This document shows, in pieces, positions 38,231 through 49,583 of a stretch of DNA of 64,000 nt. The notes under the pieces are model-generated. The model did not search any database. It saw only the letters and a list, made by a program, of their open reading frames with translations, and was not told the origin of the DNA. Both the position numbers and the translations under genes were made by a program. Within the stretch, counting starts at the first letter, position 1, and each line of letters starts with the position of its first letter. The stretch spans positions 13,810,638 to 13,874,637 of the forward strand of contig NC_049980.1 in the NCBI RefSeq assembly GCF_000003815.2, given 5' to 3'. This stretch comes from Branchiostoma floridae (taxonomy: Eukaryota; Chordata; Leptocardii; Amphioxiformes; Branchiostomatidae).

Positions 38231-38560
38231 TCAAATCACACTTCAATATGAAATCCGATTTGATTGATACTTGTTATATATAGTGAGCAATTCTTAGTCA
38301 TACCCCATATTAAGATATGATATCATTAAATGTGAGTGTATAAGAACTATCCTGAGGATGGTTAAAAGACAGCTATCGTCTAAGCCCTGGTAACGATCTC
38401 TGAGGTGTATCCAAATCACACTTCAATATGAAATCCGATTTGGTTGAAACGTTATACCCCATATTCGTATAGAACAGTAAAGGTAAGTGTATAATATCTA
38501 TCCTGCAGACGTTTAAAAGACAGCTATCGTCCAAGCCCAGGCGACGATCTCTGACATTGT
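38231..38560. repeat. Tandem duplication over the BCL3-like stop codon
   Basis: Copy A (38231-38410) and copy B (38411-38560) share CACACTTCAATATGAAATCC, AAAAGACAGCTATCGTC and ACGATCTCTGA. Copy B holds the last codons and stop of the BCL3-like gene; copy A would lie in the 3' UTR. Offsets of 150 to 179 show indels. Confidence 0.85.
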
Positions 38561-41500
38561 GAGGTTTCCTCTGGTGAAGGTGCTGAATGCTCGGAAGGAT
38601 GGGGACTCCCACAGGTGGTGCTTGGTACCGGTGAAGCTGACTCGCCTTTCAATAGCGCCACACTGCGAGACAAGGTTGCCTTTGCATCCGCAGGTGGTGA
38701 GGCGGCGGCCGATCTGAGTGGAGGCTTGTATCTACCTCTCATCATCTGACTGATCTGTGAAGTAAAACAGTAAGGTTGTCATGTCTTAAATCAAACTTAC
38801 CTCAAATGTGTCTATATTTCTTCAACATACACAACGTTTTATGAAACTGTTGTATGACACCATGAAAAATTATATGATGTTTGATACTTAACGTTGTATA
38901 CAGTAAATGTGTAGATATACCCAGTATTAAACCCAATGACACAAATTACAGACCGAGGGACAACATTTAGGTCTTGATGTAAGTCATTTTCTTTCGTTTC
39001 TTTATTTTATTTCATTTTATTAGGGTAAAGTCATACTCATGTGTCCCTGTACACATACAATATCCATACGACTAGCACATACATTATGGGTTTATCAGTA
39101 TTTCTGAAGATCTGTGAGAAACACTGACCACTCTTGTCTTGACCACGGCCAGCGGCGTGTCGTTGTGACAGTTCTTGACGCCGATGTCCGCCCCGTGCTT
39201 GATGAGCAGTTTGACCATGTTCTGCTGGCCCCGTCCACTGGCGGCGTGCAGGGGGGTGTTTCCCGCGTAACACTGCGCGTTCACCTTGGCGCCTGCGCGG
39301 AGCAGATACAGCACCATGTCCTCCTGGTCCCTCTCCACGGCGTGAAACAGCGCCGTTCTGCCGCTCTTACCGTCCTGGAGATACGGCAGGAGAAAATCAT
39401 AAGTACATGGAAACCGAAGACAAAATATAATCACCATGACTTCCCAATGTTTCAACATCTGCTCGTAATCTCTGTAGAGATATCAAAGGCCGCATAGCAT
39501 CATAACTTCGTGCAATGTTTACAGTTTCTATGACTTCCTTGTTTTATTCAATATTGCCAATTTCTTGCTGATGCATTTTTTTATTTGATCTTATCAACCG
39601 ACAGCAATACAACAGGAAATTAAAGACAGGAAATGAGATAACCGAAGCTGCGAACATCCTCCTGGGACCTTTGACGTAACGTCCTGTCAGCATCCTAGAC
39701 GTAGCAAATAACAAACGACACGCAAGAAAATGAACAAACACAACAAACCTTTTTTAAGTTAAATGTATACATTACATTACCTTATCCCATTCGAACGTGC
39801 TTTGTAGATAGTGGCATCTTCCTATAACCCTTACGATTTTTCAGAGCTCTATATTCTGATCTCTTGGAACCCTAAGCATACCCAAACCCTCCACCTACCG
39901 TTGCATCCACATCGGCGCCGCTGTCCACCAGTAGCATAACGGCATCTTGGTTCCCTGTGTTCACGGCCACGTGTAGCGGTGTCAGGCCTGCAAGGGACAA
40001 AAGACAAATGATAATAAGATATCTTCTCCTATATTATGAACCTCCAATCACTACAAGGAAAGGCACAAAGCAACTTTATCCCACTGAAACTAGCCCTACG
40101 TCCCTACGTAATAGTAACATTACATTTACGGATTTTTAAATTTTTTTGCCCAGTAAGTGAAATTTTGATTAATTTCTTGCGTCCATCTTATAGTTTGTAG
40201 TTAAGCTTACGGAAGTCGTGGTACTTTTTGGTGCGTCAATAAAGTTTATGTTTATCCCTAATCAGTTTATGTTTAAACCTAAACCTAACAGCCCGTAGTG
40301 TTATGTCAGTTCCGTTAACCTGTTATATAGGAAAAACTGCGGGGTGGGGAGGTCCAAGAAAAAAACCTACGTATGCACTAAATTCAAGGAAGGCAATTAC
40401 GCAAAATTTGGGCATATCTCAGCGTAGTCAGCAATGTCAAGCTAATTGTAGATCCAATTAAAGTTAAGTCAAGTTAAGTCAATGACATACAGTTTTACTT
40501 GCGGATTAGGCGAAACGACCCATTGCTAATTTGTCCCACAAAATGGCATACAGTAGACAATTGATTTAAAGATGACATACGCTGTTTTCAGAAATGACCA
40601 AACTTTTACGTGAATGATAAAGGAAGTTTCATTTCGGCAACTGAAATGCAAAGAAACTCTACGAAAATTTAGGCATGCGGGCATAGAGCACGTTTCCTAC
40701 CACCGTAATTCCTGAGCTCCAGGTCCAGTCCGTGCTGACAGCAGGTGATGATGGTGTGTAAACAAGCCGTGCTGGCGGACTGACACGACAGGTGCACCGC
40801 TGTGTGTCCGTGACGGTCCTGCACGTCTGCACATGCGCCACTCAAAACAAGCATGCGCACCAGGGGCCACTGGTCTGTTATGACAGCCAGGTGCAGTGGA
40901 GTCTGCGCAGAGAATGACGAGAGAAAAGGCTGATGAATAGAATTTCTATATAAGACAACGAAAAAACGAAAGAATGGATACGAATGGTACGTTTTTGAAG
41001 CGAGTATATTTTTATAGGACATCTGTACATCTGATGCTAGTACAATAAGGTTATCCTCAAAAACTTCACTGCTATCAACATGGTGAAGGTAACTAAACAG
41101 TGACATAATCTATTAAAGTGCTAGTACATATGATAGCCCCATACCTGTCTGAGGTTGTTATAGGTATCGATGTTTCTATGTGCCATGGCCAGCAGTGTCA
41201 GGTACCTTTCTGTCAGGGGGACGTTAGCCTGGGCCACTGCGATGTGTAGAGGTCTGTAAATTACGGCATGTCAATCATCAAATATCATGTCTCTTTAACG
41301 GATACACGTACATTTTATGTTTTCTAGATCAGAGAGATCGTGGTAACAATTTCGGAAAGCCTGTTTCTTTCAGTCTTGTGATGAGAGCATTTACAAATGA
41401 AATGTAATTAATTTTCCACTGCATCTGTTGTGCTATACTCACAGTTTTACCTGGACCTGTAGCGCTTTAATATTGTCCCTTTTCTATCTCTTGTGGTTGA

Positions 41501-44500
41501 GCACTAATTCTCGCCTTAAATGAGTAACTACCTTCGGCTAAGGCCGTCCCTCAGATAGGACGTTAAATGGAGGTCCCGTGTATGGGGAGAGCCATACCCC
41601 AGACACGTTCAAAACCTACGACCCTTGGCCGCGCCTGGGGTAATTGCTGTCGTATAAATGCCACCTGTGTGGCGCCGAATGGCAGCTAGCCCCAGACACT
41701 TGCAAATTAGCCCCGCCTATTGTAATCTCCTCGCAATTGAGCCCCTGGCTACCAAGAGAGAGTAGTCGCCCCACCACCAACCCCAACCCCCAATAAATAC
41801 ATTGAACCAACTGATATAAAACCACATTTAATTGATTACTTCATCAGTCAACTGTTAAGAAAAAAAACTTTTCTGTTTTTGTTTCCGCGTCCATACAAGT
41901 TGTGAAAAGGAAAAGGAAACAGATATATCATAAGAGAACAATGCATCATTGTTTGTATGGTTTAAATCAAGAAACCGGACCATGACGCGCCTGGTACTGT
42001 TTCCGATTGTTGGCATTTCCCGGAAAGGAACACGTCCATTTCAGCACCACTTCCAGGAAGAGATATTGTGATGATATAGCTATAAGACTATGTATACCGT
42101 AGCATAGAAAAGGTACTAAAAATAAAGTTAAATCAACATAACTAGACTCACGTGGATAGACATTCTTGTATCTACTGGTTTGGGCCTCCCATGTGAAAAA
42201 AAATCTCATTTCAATCTATGAGACGAACGTCCAAAGAGACTATTTCATTTTCTATTTTCTAATACTATTGAATAGACGTCATGTGCGCTACTTTCTTGTA
42301 CCTACCGGTTTTGACAGTTATCTAACAGCGCTTAAGTCGCCTCACATCATTACAATACTAACTTGTAAAAAATATCATTTCTATCTATATACGTCCAAAG
42401 AGACTATTTAATTTTTCTATTTTTTAATGCTACTAGATTTACGTCATGTGCTTTATTTTTCTGATCCTCTCTTTGGTAGAAAATAAAACTGGGGCATAGG
42501 TGAGTGTCCTTACGGTTGTTTCCACAAAGCTTTACCCTGAAAGCGGAACAAGCGGATGAGTCCATGCGGCTAATCATCAAGGCGATGGGAAAACCTTAGG
42601 GAATTAATTATCAAACTCTGTTCTGTACCGCGTATCGGGTATGGTTGATCAATAGTGGTATTATGCGTTGTGTCCGTCCTTAGGTTTCTGTCGTAGGCGA
42701 ACCTCTTGGTACCGAAAGGCAACTCCTTCCTTTTAGTTTTTCTTGTCCTTAATTGAATAAAGACTGTATTGTACAGTTTTGCTCAACCGAGCTAAGTACA
42801 GGTCAAAACATGTCAAAACATATATACATATAAAAGTATCACAAATCGTGTCTAATACAGAACGTTTCAGTCTAACGCGGGTCTATTTAATTTGGAACAT
42901 ACGGTCGATTTGCTGGCAAAGTCTAAAAACAATGCCCAAGTTTCCGTCTTTTAAAACAAGACTGGCAATAAAAATGTATTATTGCCATGACGACGATTGA
43001 GGGTACAACAATACAGCTCAAATCAGAAATAGACTGGAACTTCCCTGTCGCACTATCCCTGGCACAATATACTAGCCCACCTGTAACATAAACCTACAGC
43101 CAGCAGAAATGTACTATCCCCGGTACAGCACAATGGTCTGCCAGTGACCTAAACCTACAGCTGAGCACTACAGAAGTATTTCCTGTCTGCCTGTGGCGTG
43201 TGGCTTGAACAAGCTCTAGAAAAGAAAATGTATCCTTCATAACATAACATAACATAACATAGCATAACAACCAAGACAACGTGATCTATTGTGCAGAGTT
43301 TCCCTGTCTTAACACTACTAGTAGTTTCAAAGGACAAATTCCTCCAGGGAGCCAGTGTGACCTACATTCCACCATTGCATACCAGAGATACATCTGGAAC
43401 AGATTTGGGGGGGGGGGACTTGCATACCCAGCATACTGTAGAGTACTAGCATTCTTGGAAAAATGCCTGTGCAATTCCTAGAATTTTTGCAGACTGAATG
43501 CAATATATACCACTTGACGACTCCCCTGAGGCGTCGTCAAAAAATCGGTATTACAATTCCTAACCACGACCACCCATACATACATGTACATCTATACATC
43601 CGAAAATAGCAGCTACACCTCCAGTGTCCTACCAAGGTGGTGAACATTTTACTTCACTGAATGGGAACTACCTCTTATTTTATTCTGTAGACATCGATAT
43701 CTTACTTCCTAAGTCTCGTGAAATGTCATTACGTGCACGACACAACGTGTGCATGACGAGTGAGATGTCACGTACCACGTATCACATGGTATGACTTCTT
43801 TCCTGGATGAGACGGAACCACTGTTGTAACTAAAGCGGGACCACCCGTACTGTTAGAAACGTAATATACAGAACTGGTACCAAAACATTGTGACACACGT
43901 GGATAAGGCTGAAAGGAAAAGAATACGGAAGTAGAATTAGATAATTTGCGTTACCTGATGTTGAAAGCTTCTTTAAAACTGCGTTCTTGTGCATTATTGT
44001 TTACTAAGGCATACTTCTACTTTCAAGGGAAACATGTTCATCTGTAGATAATAGATAATAGTTGTTAGATAATCATATATTCAATACTGAAGTTCTAAAG
44101 CTAAAACATATCAATATTCAAGGAACCGACGACTAAGAATATCTCAGAAACGTTGATTTTTGTTCTGAATTTCGAACGTTTTTAGGAACAGAAACGACAT
44201 TCCGGCAAAGCGTACCCCATTGTTAATATTATGTAAATAAGGGAAGTATGCGAACAGGTTTGCTTTAAATAATCTGGATAGCACTAAGAAAAGAGTTCTG
44301 TCCAACACTAATAATTCTCTTCGCTTTCGAACAAAAGAAGCATTCAAAACGGCACTTAAGAGATTTTTCCTCTTCCCTTTCGTTTCCCTTTGAACATAGC
44401 GTTTGCTCAATGGAGAGTGTCCGTGACTTGTCTCGGCCCACTTGGCATACACCATGTCTTGGGTCACCATGGCCAGTTAGCGAGTGGCTATTCAAGTCTA

Positions 44501-47500
44501 CTTCAAAGTGTTCCCATTTTTTAACAGCTTGACAAACTCGTTGAAAATTTCGGGAAATTTTTAGATGTAGATGATCATGCCATGGCGAAAATTGTTGGAA
44601 TAGTTGCATATTTTAAACATAAAGTTTCAAATTGCATACTCCACAGCTGATACACAGTTTTATTTAATGACGACGTGTAGATTTGGATCATGCCAAAAGC
44701 CTTGCCACAACAGAAACAATAAAACCGATCTTGTCAATAACACCTGATCCGACGTCAAAACGTCGTTTCCATTGCGTAACACCTGTCAGTCTGAACTTTG
44801 ACCCAGTGAAACAACCTGTTGCACAATGGACTTCCGGTCACTTCCAGGGAAGAAACCGCGTAATGTCCAAGCTAACTGAGTCATCGGGATAACTTAAGAT
44901 TTGAGGTACATAGAGACTCACGCCACGCTGGACACTTCCTGCTAAAATTATCAATCTTTCGGATTGATAAGAGTCCAATAATCTCGATCAGAAACGGCGA
45001 ATTTCCATAACTGTTATGTTACGCGCTTGTTTGCGTTCTTATAGCTTTGATCAGGATTAGGCTACTATCTAATACACTACCTTGCCTGGTAATCAGTTTC
45101 TATGGGCCAGCCTAGGAGTCTTAATACTTGCCCCAGACCTACTAAGCATATATACCATTTTTTCTAACAGCTTATCTTTAAAGCCGACCGAAGACACCGG
45201 CAAGCTCCAGATGATATGGTCACCAAGACGACTAACATCTGAAATATTAGGCAAGAAAACAAACCACCATGGCAAAAATGCATGTTTTGTAATGGCTATG
45301 AAAGAAAAAGAAAATATAATGGTTCCTTTAGAAAAAGACTTCTGCCTCTAGAGTTTGGATAAATTTAAAACATAGTTAGAACAAGGAGGTTTTATCAAAC
45401 CTATCCTAAAACCTATTTTATCAAACCTCCTTGGTTAGAACAAATGTATCATTCAAAACTTACGTATCGCCATCTTCGTCTTGCCAAGAAAGTTGCTGTA
45501 TCTCCGCTGTCGTGAAGACGCCCAGACGTGGGTCCGCGAAGTTCGGTACAGGCCTAGGGAGACTTGTCACAGGAACCGGCACCTGTGGGAGACTGTGGAT
45601 CGCGGGACCGGGTGTGGGACTCGCTTGCTGGCAGCCTTCTGTTGGATAAAACAGAGCCCACTGTTGGTGGAAGTACGGATAGTTTGGGTAGTTAAGTGTA
45701 GGGATATCCTCATACGGTAAGCAATGGGTCGGCATTGTTCTTGGCAGTGACGAAGCTACAGATTCGGACATCGCCGACGGAATGACTGAGATGCCACGCA
45801 TGGCTTTCTTTATACACAAACTGGGGGAGGGGGAATCCGGACGCATTGATTTAACATTTCAGGACGTCATCTGGTACGTGTGACACGTGCGCCTTTTCTC
45901 TGACAAGCACTCGGGAATCCCCCCAGTCAGCTGAGTGATTGTTAGCTGTCGGTTTCACCACAGCTGCCGTGTGCGGAAGGGGGTTCCCGCACGTAAGGGA
46001 TTGAAAACCGCAAGTATTCCGAAGGTCACACGTGTACAATGTATAAACAGGAAATGACTCGGAAGTAGAAGAAGGTGTTTCCTGATGCGCAATATGGGCT
46101 CCCCCCAAAAAGTCACATTGTATCTATCAGTAGTAAATTACATGTCAAATTACTACTTATTAAGTTTTAATATTTTACCATGTAACGTTACCTTATTGAA
46201 AGAAAAAAATCACCAAGCAAGCCCGTGCGTTCTTTGCTGCAAGGCGCAAGCTGTGCCAACAAGCGTACAAGGGACTTGGTGACAGCATGTAATGCTATAT
46301 AAAATCTACACATAAAAACGAGTGTAAGAACTATATGTCTGCAAAAGTTTTAAAAAGACGGTATTACATCGATTATTTCTTGTGAAACCGGCATGATTGC
46401 TTGGGGATTATTTACCAACAAAAGCCAAATACCAGTATTCAATAGTAAAAAAATCCCTTTGGCCGGTTGGCAACCTGAAGTTCCTGACCCGATTTCATTA
46501 TGCATAGTATTCAATGAATCATATGATTGTCTCTGTCTCTTCGACTGAATACCAAAACCATAACCTATGTGTGTGTACATCAAAGGTGAATATAATAGGT
46601 TTAACTATCTAACAAGAAAACCTCTATATCACGGAGCGTTGAGGTCTATACCTGGAGATATCAAATACATAGCAAGTAACAATATTTTAATATTGTTGAA
46701 CTCATTGAGTTCAACGTAATATACATAGCATAAATCAAGACTTGTGGGAAACTACGGAACATTAACAGTAGGCAAGCCGACTTGAGAGTATGTACATATG
46801 TTTAACACTGCACAAGTGATTAGCTCCAACTTAAACCGCTTCCTTGTCAAATTCTTAGAAAGAGTGCGCGTCAGTGAAAGGCGGGGAACTAGAATTATGT
46901 GAGGGGTTTTATTTCTTCGAGGAACTGAAATCTTCATTGAGGTCATGAGAAAAGGGTCAAACAAAATTTCATATTACATGATTAAAGTATCTGTAAATCA
47001 GTATGGTGTGTGTGATGGAAAGTTTGGCAATTTGCACAAATAACATTCAATTTCCCCTTGTCGTTTTCCATAATCAGGTAGAACAATATTTAGAGTTTGT
47101 CGGCTTCCACGCGATGTTCATACTTGTATGTCGCCACGGCCAGAGGAACCAGAGTTTGACTGTTACATTCGCTAGAGTGTAGTTGTAGAAGTGAAACTAA
47201 TTCAGTAGTTAGAGGCCTAGGTGACATTAGTGTGGCAGCCTTGAATGTAGTTGCCAAACTTAAGTTAGTGATACTAGGCTACCAGACGTATCAAATGAAA
47301 TACTTTTGGGTGTGATACAATATTTTGTTGATTCAATTTTTGTAACAACGTCAATTGCTTCTATATGATACTTTTTGTGTAGGAGTAGTAGGAGTGTGTG
47401 TAGGAGTGATACTGCTAACCGTGTGTGTGTGTGTGCATATGTGTGTGTGTGAGTGTGTGTGTGTGTGAAAGTGTGTGTGTGTTTGTGAGTGTGTTTTTGC

Positions 47501-47584
47501 ACGTGTGTATGACTGTGTGTAGGTTTGTGTTGATGTGTGCATATATATGTGTGTCTGTGTGTGACAGTGTATGTGTGTGCACGT

Positions 47585-47649
<65 letters not shown>

Positions 47650-49364
47650 GTTTAATAATCTGTACCATTCGTCCACCCACTACCTACTACGACTTAGTTA
47701 AGTCTCGCCGCTAACCTCTACCTTCTTTACACACCCCAACACTCTACCCTAGGTGTGACAACGCAGAGTCGTACCAAAAATGTGAGTCTTCAGCCACTCC
47801 CAAATCTCACTGCCGAACGTATCACCCCAATCACAGCACACCTTGCTGAACACAAAAAGACTAACTGGCGACGTATACTTTAGCCGGTGTCCCACTCGAA
47901 GTACACTAAGGAATGACTCAAGTCCCTGGCATGTTTGCATACTGAATATACGGGCTAGTCTCAACATGTTCTAACTGTCACCGTGTCATGGATAACCACA
48001 ACACAAAAACTCAATGTTCATAACTTTATAGTTATGCTTGTAAACCTAAATGCGATAGTATTTGTACTCAGTCGACAGTGAAATCGCCAGTTCGGTCAAG
48101 AGGATGCCCTATGGCTTGTTTTGTATTTACTCCCAGACGTCTTTATCGGGCTTTCGGACCCCCCAAAAATGGCAACATAGAAAGCCCTATCATAGTTGCC
48201 AAGAAATGCGTCCAAACCAAGCTTCTGCTTGGAGATTATCGATATCAAGAGAATAACCTTCGACATCTGAGTTTCGATTTCGATAAGTAAGTCTACAATA
48301 TTTGATGACTCACGGTATGGTTTCGTACATGACAGTAGGAATGCCCCCTTGTAAGTGCTTAGTAATTTGATTTTCCACACCCCGTACAAGGGAAATAAGG
48401 GCAGATTGGACATCGATACGACTAAATACCACCATACCAGGACACCACCACTACAACAGCCCCCCCCCCCCCTAAAAAAATAAAACAACAATGAAAATCT
48501 GAAATTTAGGGTAGGTAGTTCTGGCGTTTAATTGAAAAAAAAGGAAGATACATGTCCGTAAAAGAACGACCAAACTTTAGATCCAACGCAAATTCTGCTG
48601 CTAATATGATCTAATATGGTGAAAGCCCGTGAATATATTAAACGAAAAGAAACATATGCATTGCTACTGTTACACCTTGCATACACTGTGCTAACAAATA
48701 AACTTTGCTCTGGTGTAAATTTAACATTTCAACGGGCACACGCCATAACGTTAATGTGTGTGTGTAAGCATTTACCTATACAATGATTTCTACAAGGCGA
48801 TGAACTTGTGAATAATCCTTAATTTTGTTTTCTATGAATAGCAGTACAACAGTGTACATACATGATTTTTTTATAAACGTTTACCGATCAACTTGGTTTG
48901 TTATTTGTTCTTCGACAAAAATAGGACAGTTGGAACATATCAATGGTCTTACCTTGCGAACAAGTTTGTGGCACCTCCTCTTCCTTGGCCCCCAAAGTCG
49001 TAGGTTTGTCCGTTGAGGTATTGTCATAGCTGGGTTTTACACTTAACTTATTCCTTACATCTGTCTCGGAGGACGGTTCAAAGTGTCGTCGCTTTTTCGG
49101 CGGGAGTTTGACGTTCTCGCTGTGGTGTAGCCGTCGTCTGGCAATGGTAAGCCCTTCAGGAAATACGGGGGGTCCGGAGATTGTCATGTTGTTGGTCGAA
49201 GTGCTCGTCGACGTGGTGAAGGAGTAGCTGGAAACAACCTGTAGTGGGCGAACACGAACTGGGCACGCGACGGGACGGTCGCTACAAGTAGGGGGTTCCC
49301 GGCACGGGGCAGGGGGAAGTCCGGCTGACAAATGTTGGTGGTATGATGCAGTAGTACTGTCCAT
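38524..49364 (-). CDS. BCL3: BCL3-like atypical nuclear IkB protein with seven ankyrin repeats
   Basis: Best exon set on the minus strand: 48953-49364, 45464-45785, 43772-43873, 41145-41253, 40701-40902, 39899-39987, 39129-39374, 38524-38754; 1713 bases, about 570 aa. BCL3 binds NF-kB p50/p52 homodimers in the nucleus and tunes transcription. The ankyrin block runs from about residue 278 to 494 and includes YNNLRQTPLHLAVIT, DRHGHTAVHLSC, LTPLHVAVNTGN, ALFHAVERD and VKNCHNDTPL. These segments follow vertebrate BCL3 closely. The N-terminal exon has a basic NLS-like KLPPKKRRHF. I see no DSGxxS degron of cytoplasmic IkBs. The C-terminus is Ser/Pro-rich (MMRGRYKPPLRSAAASPP), like BCL3. The five 3' exons are secure. 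The 3' ends of exons 2 and 3 are good, but their acceptors are weak: 45820 and 43908 are stronger-looking alternatives that break the frame. Confidence 0.88.
39129..41253 (-). CDS. BCL3: Ankyrin-repeat block of the BCL3-like gene (four exons)
   Basis: Exons 41145-41253, 40701-40902, 39899-39987 and 39129-39374 hold the seven ankyrin repeats with good splice sites and matching phases. Repeats open with PLHIAVAQANVPL, TPLHLAVITDQW, TAVHLSCQ, LTPLHVAVNTG, TALFHAVERD, TPLHAASGRG and TPLAVVKT. The HNDTPL and YNNLRQ landmarks place it in the BCL3 branch of IkB proteins rather than among generic ankyrin proteins. Exon 40701 could alternatively end four bases earlier, but the 40701 donor restores the NYxGLT length seen in BCL3. 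Confidence 0.92.
41500..41830. repeat. SINE-like dispersed repeat in a BCL3-like intron
   Basis: Contains AGATAGGACGTTAAATGGAG followed by GTCCCGTGTA, a signature I associate with 3' parts of invertebrate SINEs. Compositionally unlike its flanks. A family match would need a repeat library. Confidence 0.4.
42166..42440. repeat. Two-copy tandem duplication, about 165-170 bases
   Basis: ACGTCCAAAGAGACTATTT occurs near 42228 and 42391, followed each time by a TTTCTATTTTCTAAT-like run and TACGTCATGTGC or its variant. Confidence 0.75.
43238..43270. repeat. (ATAAC)n short tandem repeat
   Basis: About six CATAA/ATAAC units with one AGC variant. It explains the open frames rich in CYVML on the minus strand. 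Confidence 0.9.
45913..45988. promoter_or_regulatory. Pair of kB-consensus sites in intron 1 of the BCL3-like gene
   Basis: GGGAATCCCC (45913-45922) and GGGGGTTCCC (45979-45988) both fit GGGRNNYYCC. They sit just upstream of exon 2 inside an open stretch, and could be an intronic enhancer or an alternative promoter. A further match at 49291-49300 lies in coding exon 1. Confidence 0.35.
46678..46715. repeat. Two overlapping perfect palindromes
   Basis: AACAATATTTTAATATTGTT (46678-46697) is perfect and overlaps GTTGAACTCATTGAGTTCAA with its final C (46695-46715), also perfect. They share GTT. Confidence 0.85.
47420..47646. repeat. (GT)n microsatellite, interrupted then pure
   Basis: An imperfect GTGT part with TTTG and CACG interruptions leads into a pure (GT) run at about 47586-47646. 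Associated open frames are artefacts. Confidence 0.97.
48125..48225. repeat. Hairpin fragment related to the element at 625-825
   Basis: TTTATCGGGCTTTCGGAC and AACATAGAAAGCCCTATCAT are inverted about a short centre with a CCCCCCAAAAA core. Confidence 0.5.
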
Positions 49365-49404
49365 TTTATTACGGCTCCTACCGTTACAGTGGGCGGCCTG
49401 TGAG

Positions 49405-49412
49405 TGACGTCA
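49405..49412. promoter_or_regulatory. Perfect CRE (TGACGTCA)
   Basis: A full palindromic cAMP response element lies 41 bases upstream of the BCL3-like start codon, in the promoter or 5' UTR. CREB/ATF binding is inferred. Confidence 0.45.
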
Positions 49413-49547
49413 CATGGTTGTCGGGCAAATGTGTGCCTTTGCCAAGAGTATATTTACTATGATTGTACAAAGGCAGGCGGAAATAGACTCTGCTTTTCCA
49501 CACCGGCGGCATCAGGTGTACAGAGTTCACACGGACGGACGGGTCTG

Positions 49548-49555
49548 TCACGTGA
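49548..49555. promoter_or_regulatory. Palindromic E-box TCACGTGA
   Basis: Perfect palindrome of the USF/MITF type, 18 bases from the kB site in the region upstream of the BCL3-like gene. Seen directly; function inferred. Confidence 0.4.
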
Positions 49556-49572
49556 CATCGATAGAGCACGAG

Positions 49573-49583
49573 GGGGATTCCCC
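49573..49583. promoter_or_regulatory. Palindromic NF-kB site upstream of BCL3-like gene
   Basis: GGGGATTCCCC is a perfect palindromic kB site about 209 bases upstream of the start codon. p50/p52 homodimers, the partners of BCL3, favour such symmetrical sites. An autoregulatory role is inference. Confidence 0.6.

Larger units (their letters stand above)
45986..48952. other. BCL3-like intron 1, remainder
   Basis: Repeats only: twin palindromes, a (GT)n tract (47420-47646), a hairpin fragment near 48130-48220 and a C12 tract near 48459. No further exon is certain. Confidence 0.45.

Noticed and set aside
39114..39497. 127-residue plus-strand open frame
   Set aside because: Shadow of the BCL3-like ankyrin exon on the minus strand.
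44144..44609. Two overlapping minus-strand open frames in a BCL3-like intron
   Set aside because: Possibly a decayed mobile-element fragment, but I could not recognise any domain; they are not in frame with flanking exons.
47260..47680. Long His-Thr-rich open frames on the minus strand
   Set aside because: Artefact of the second (GT)n tract.
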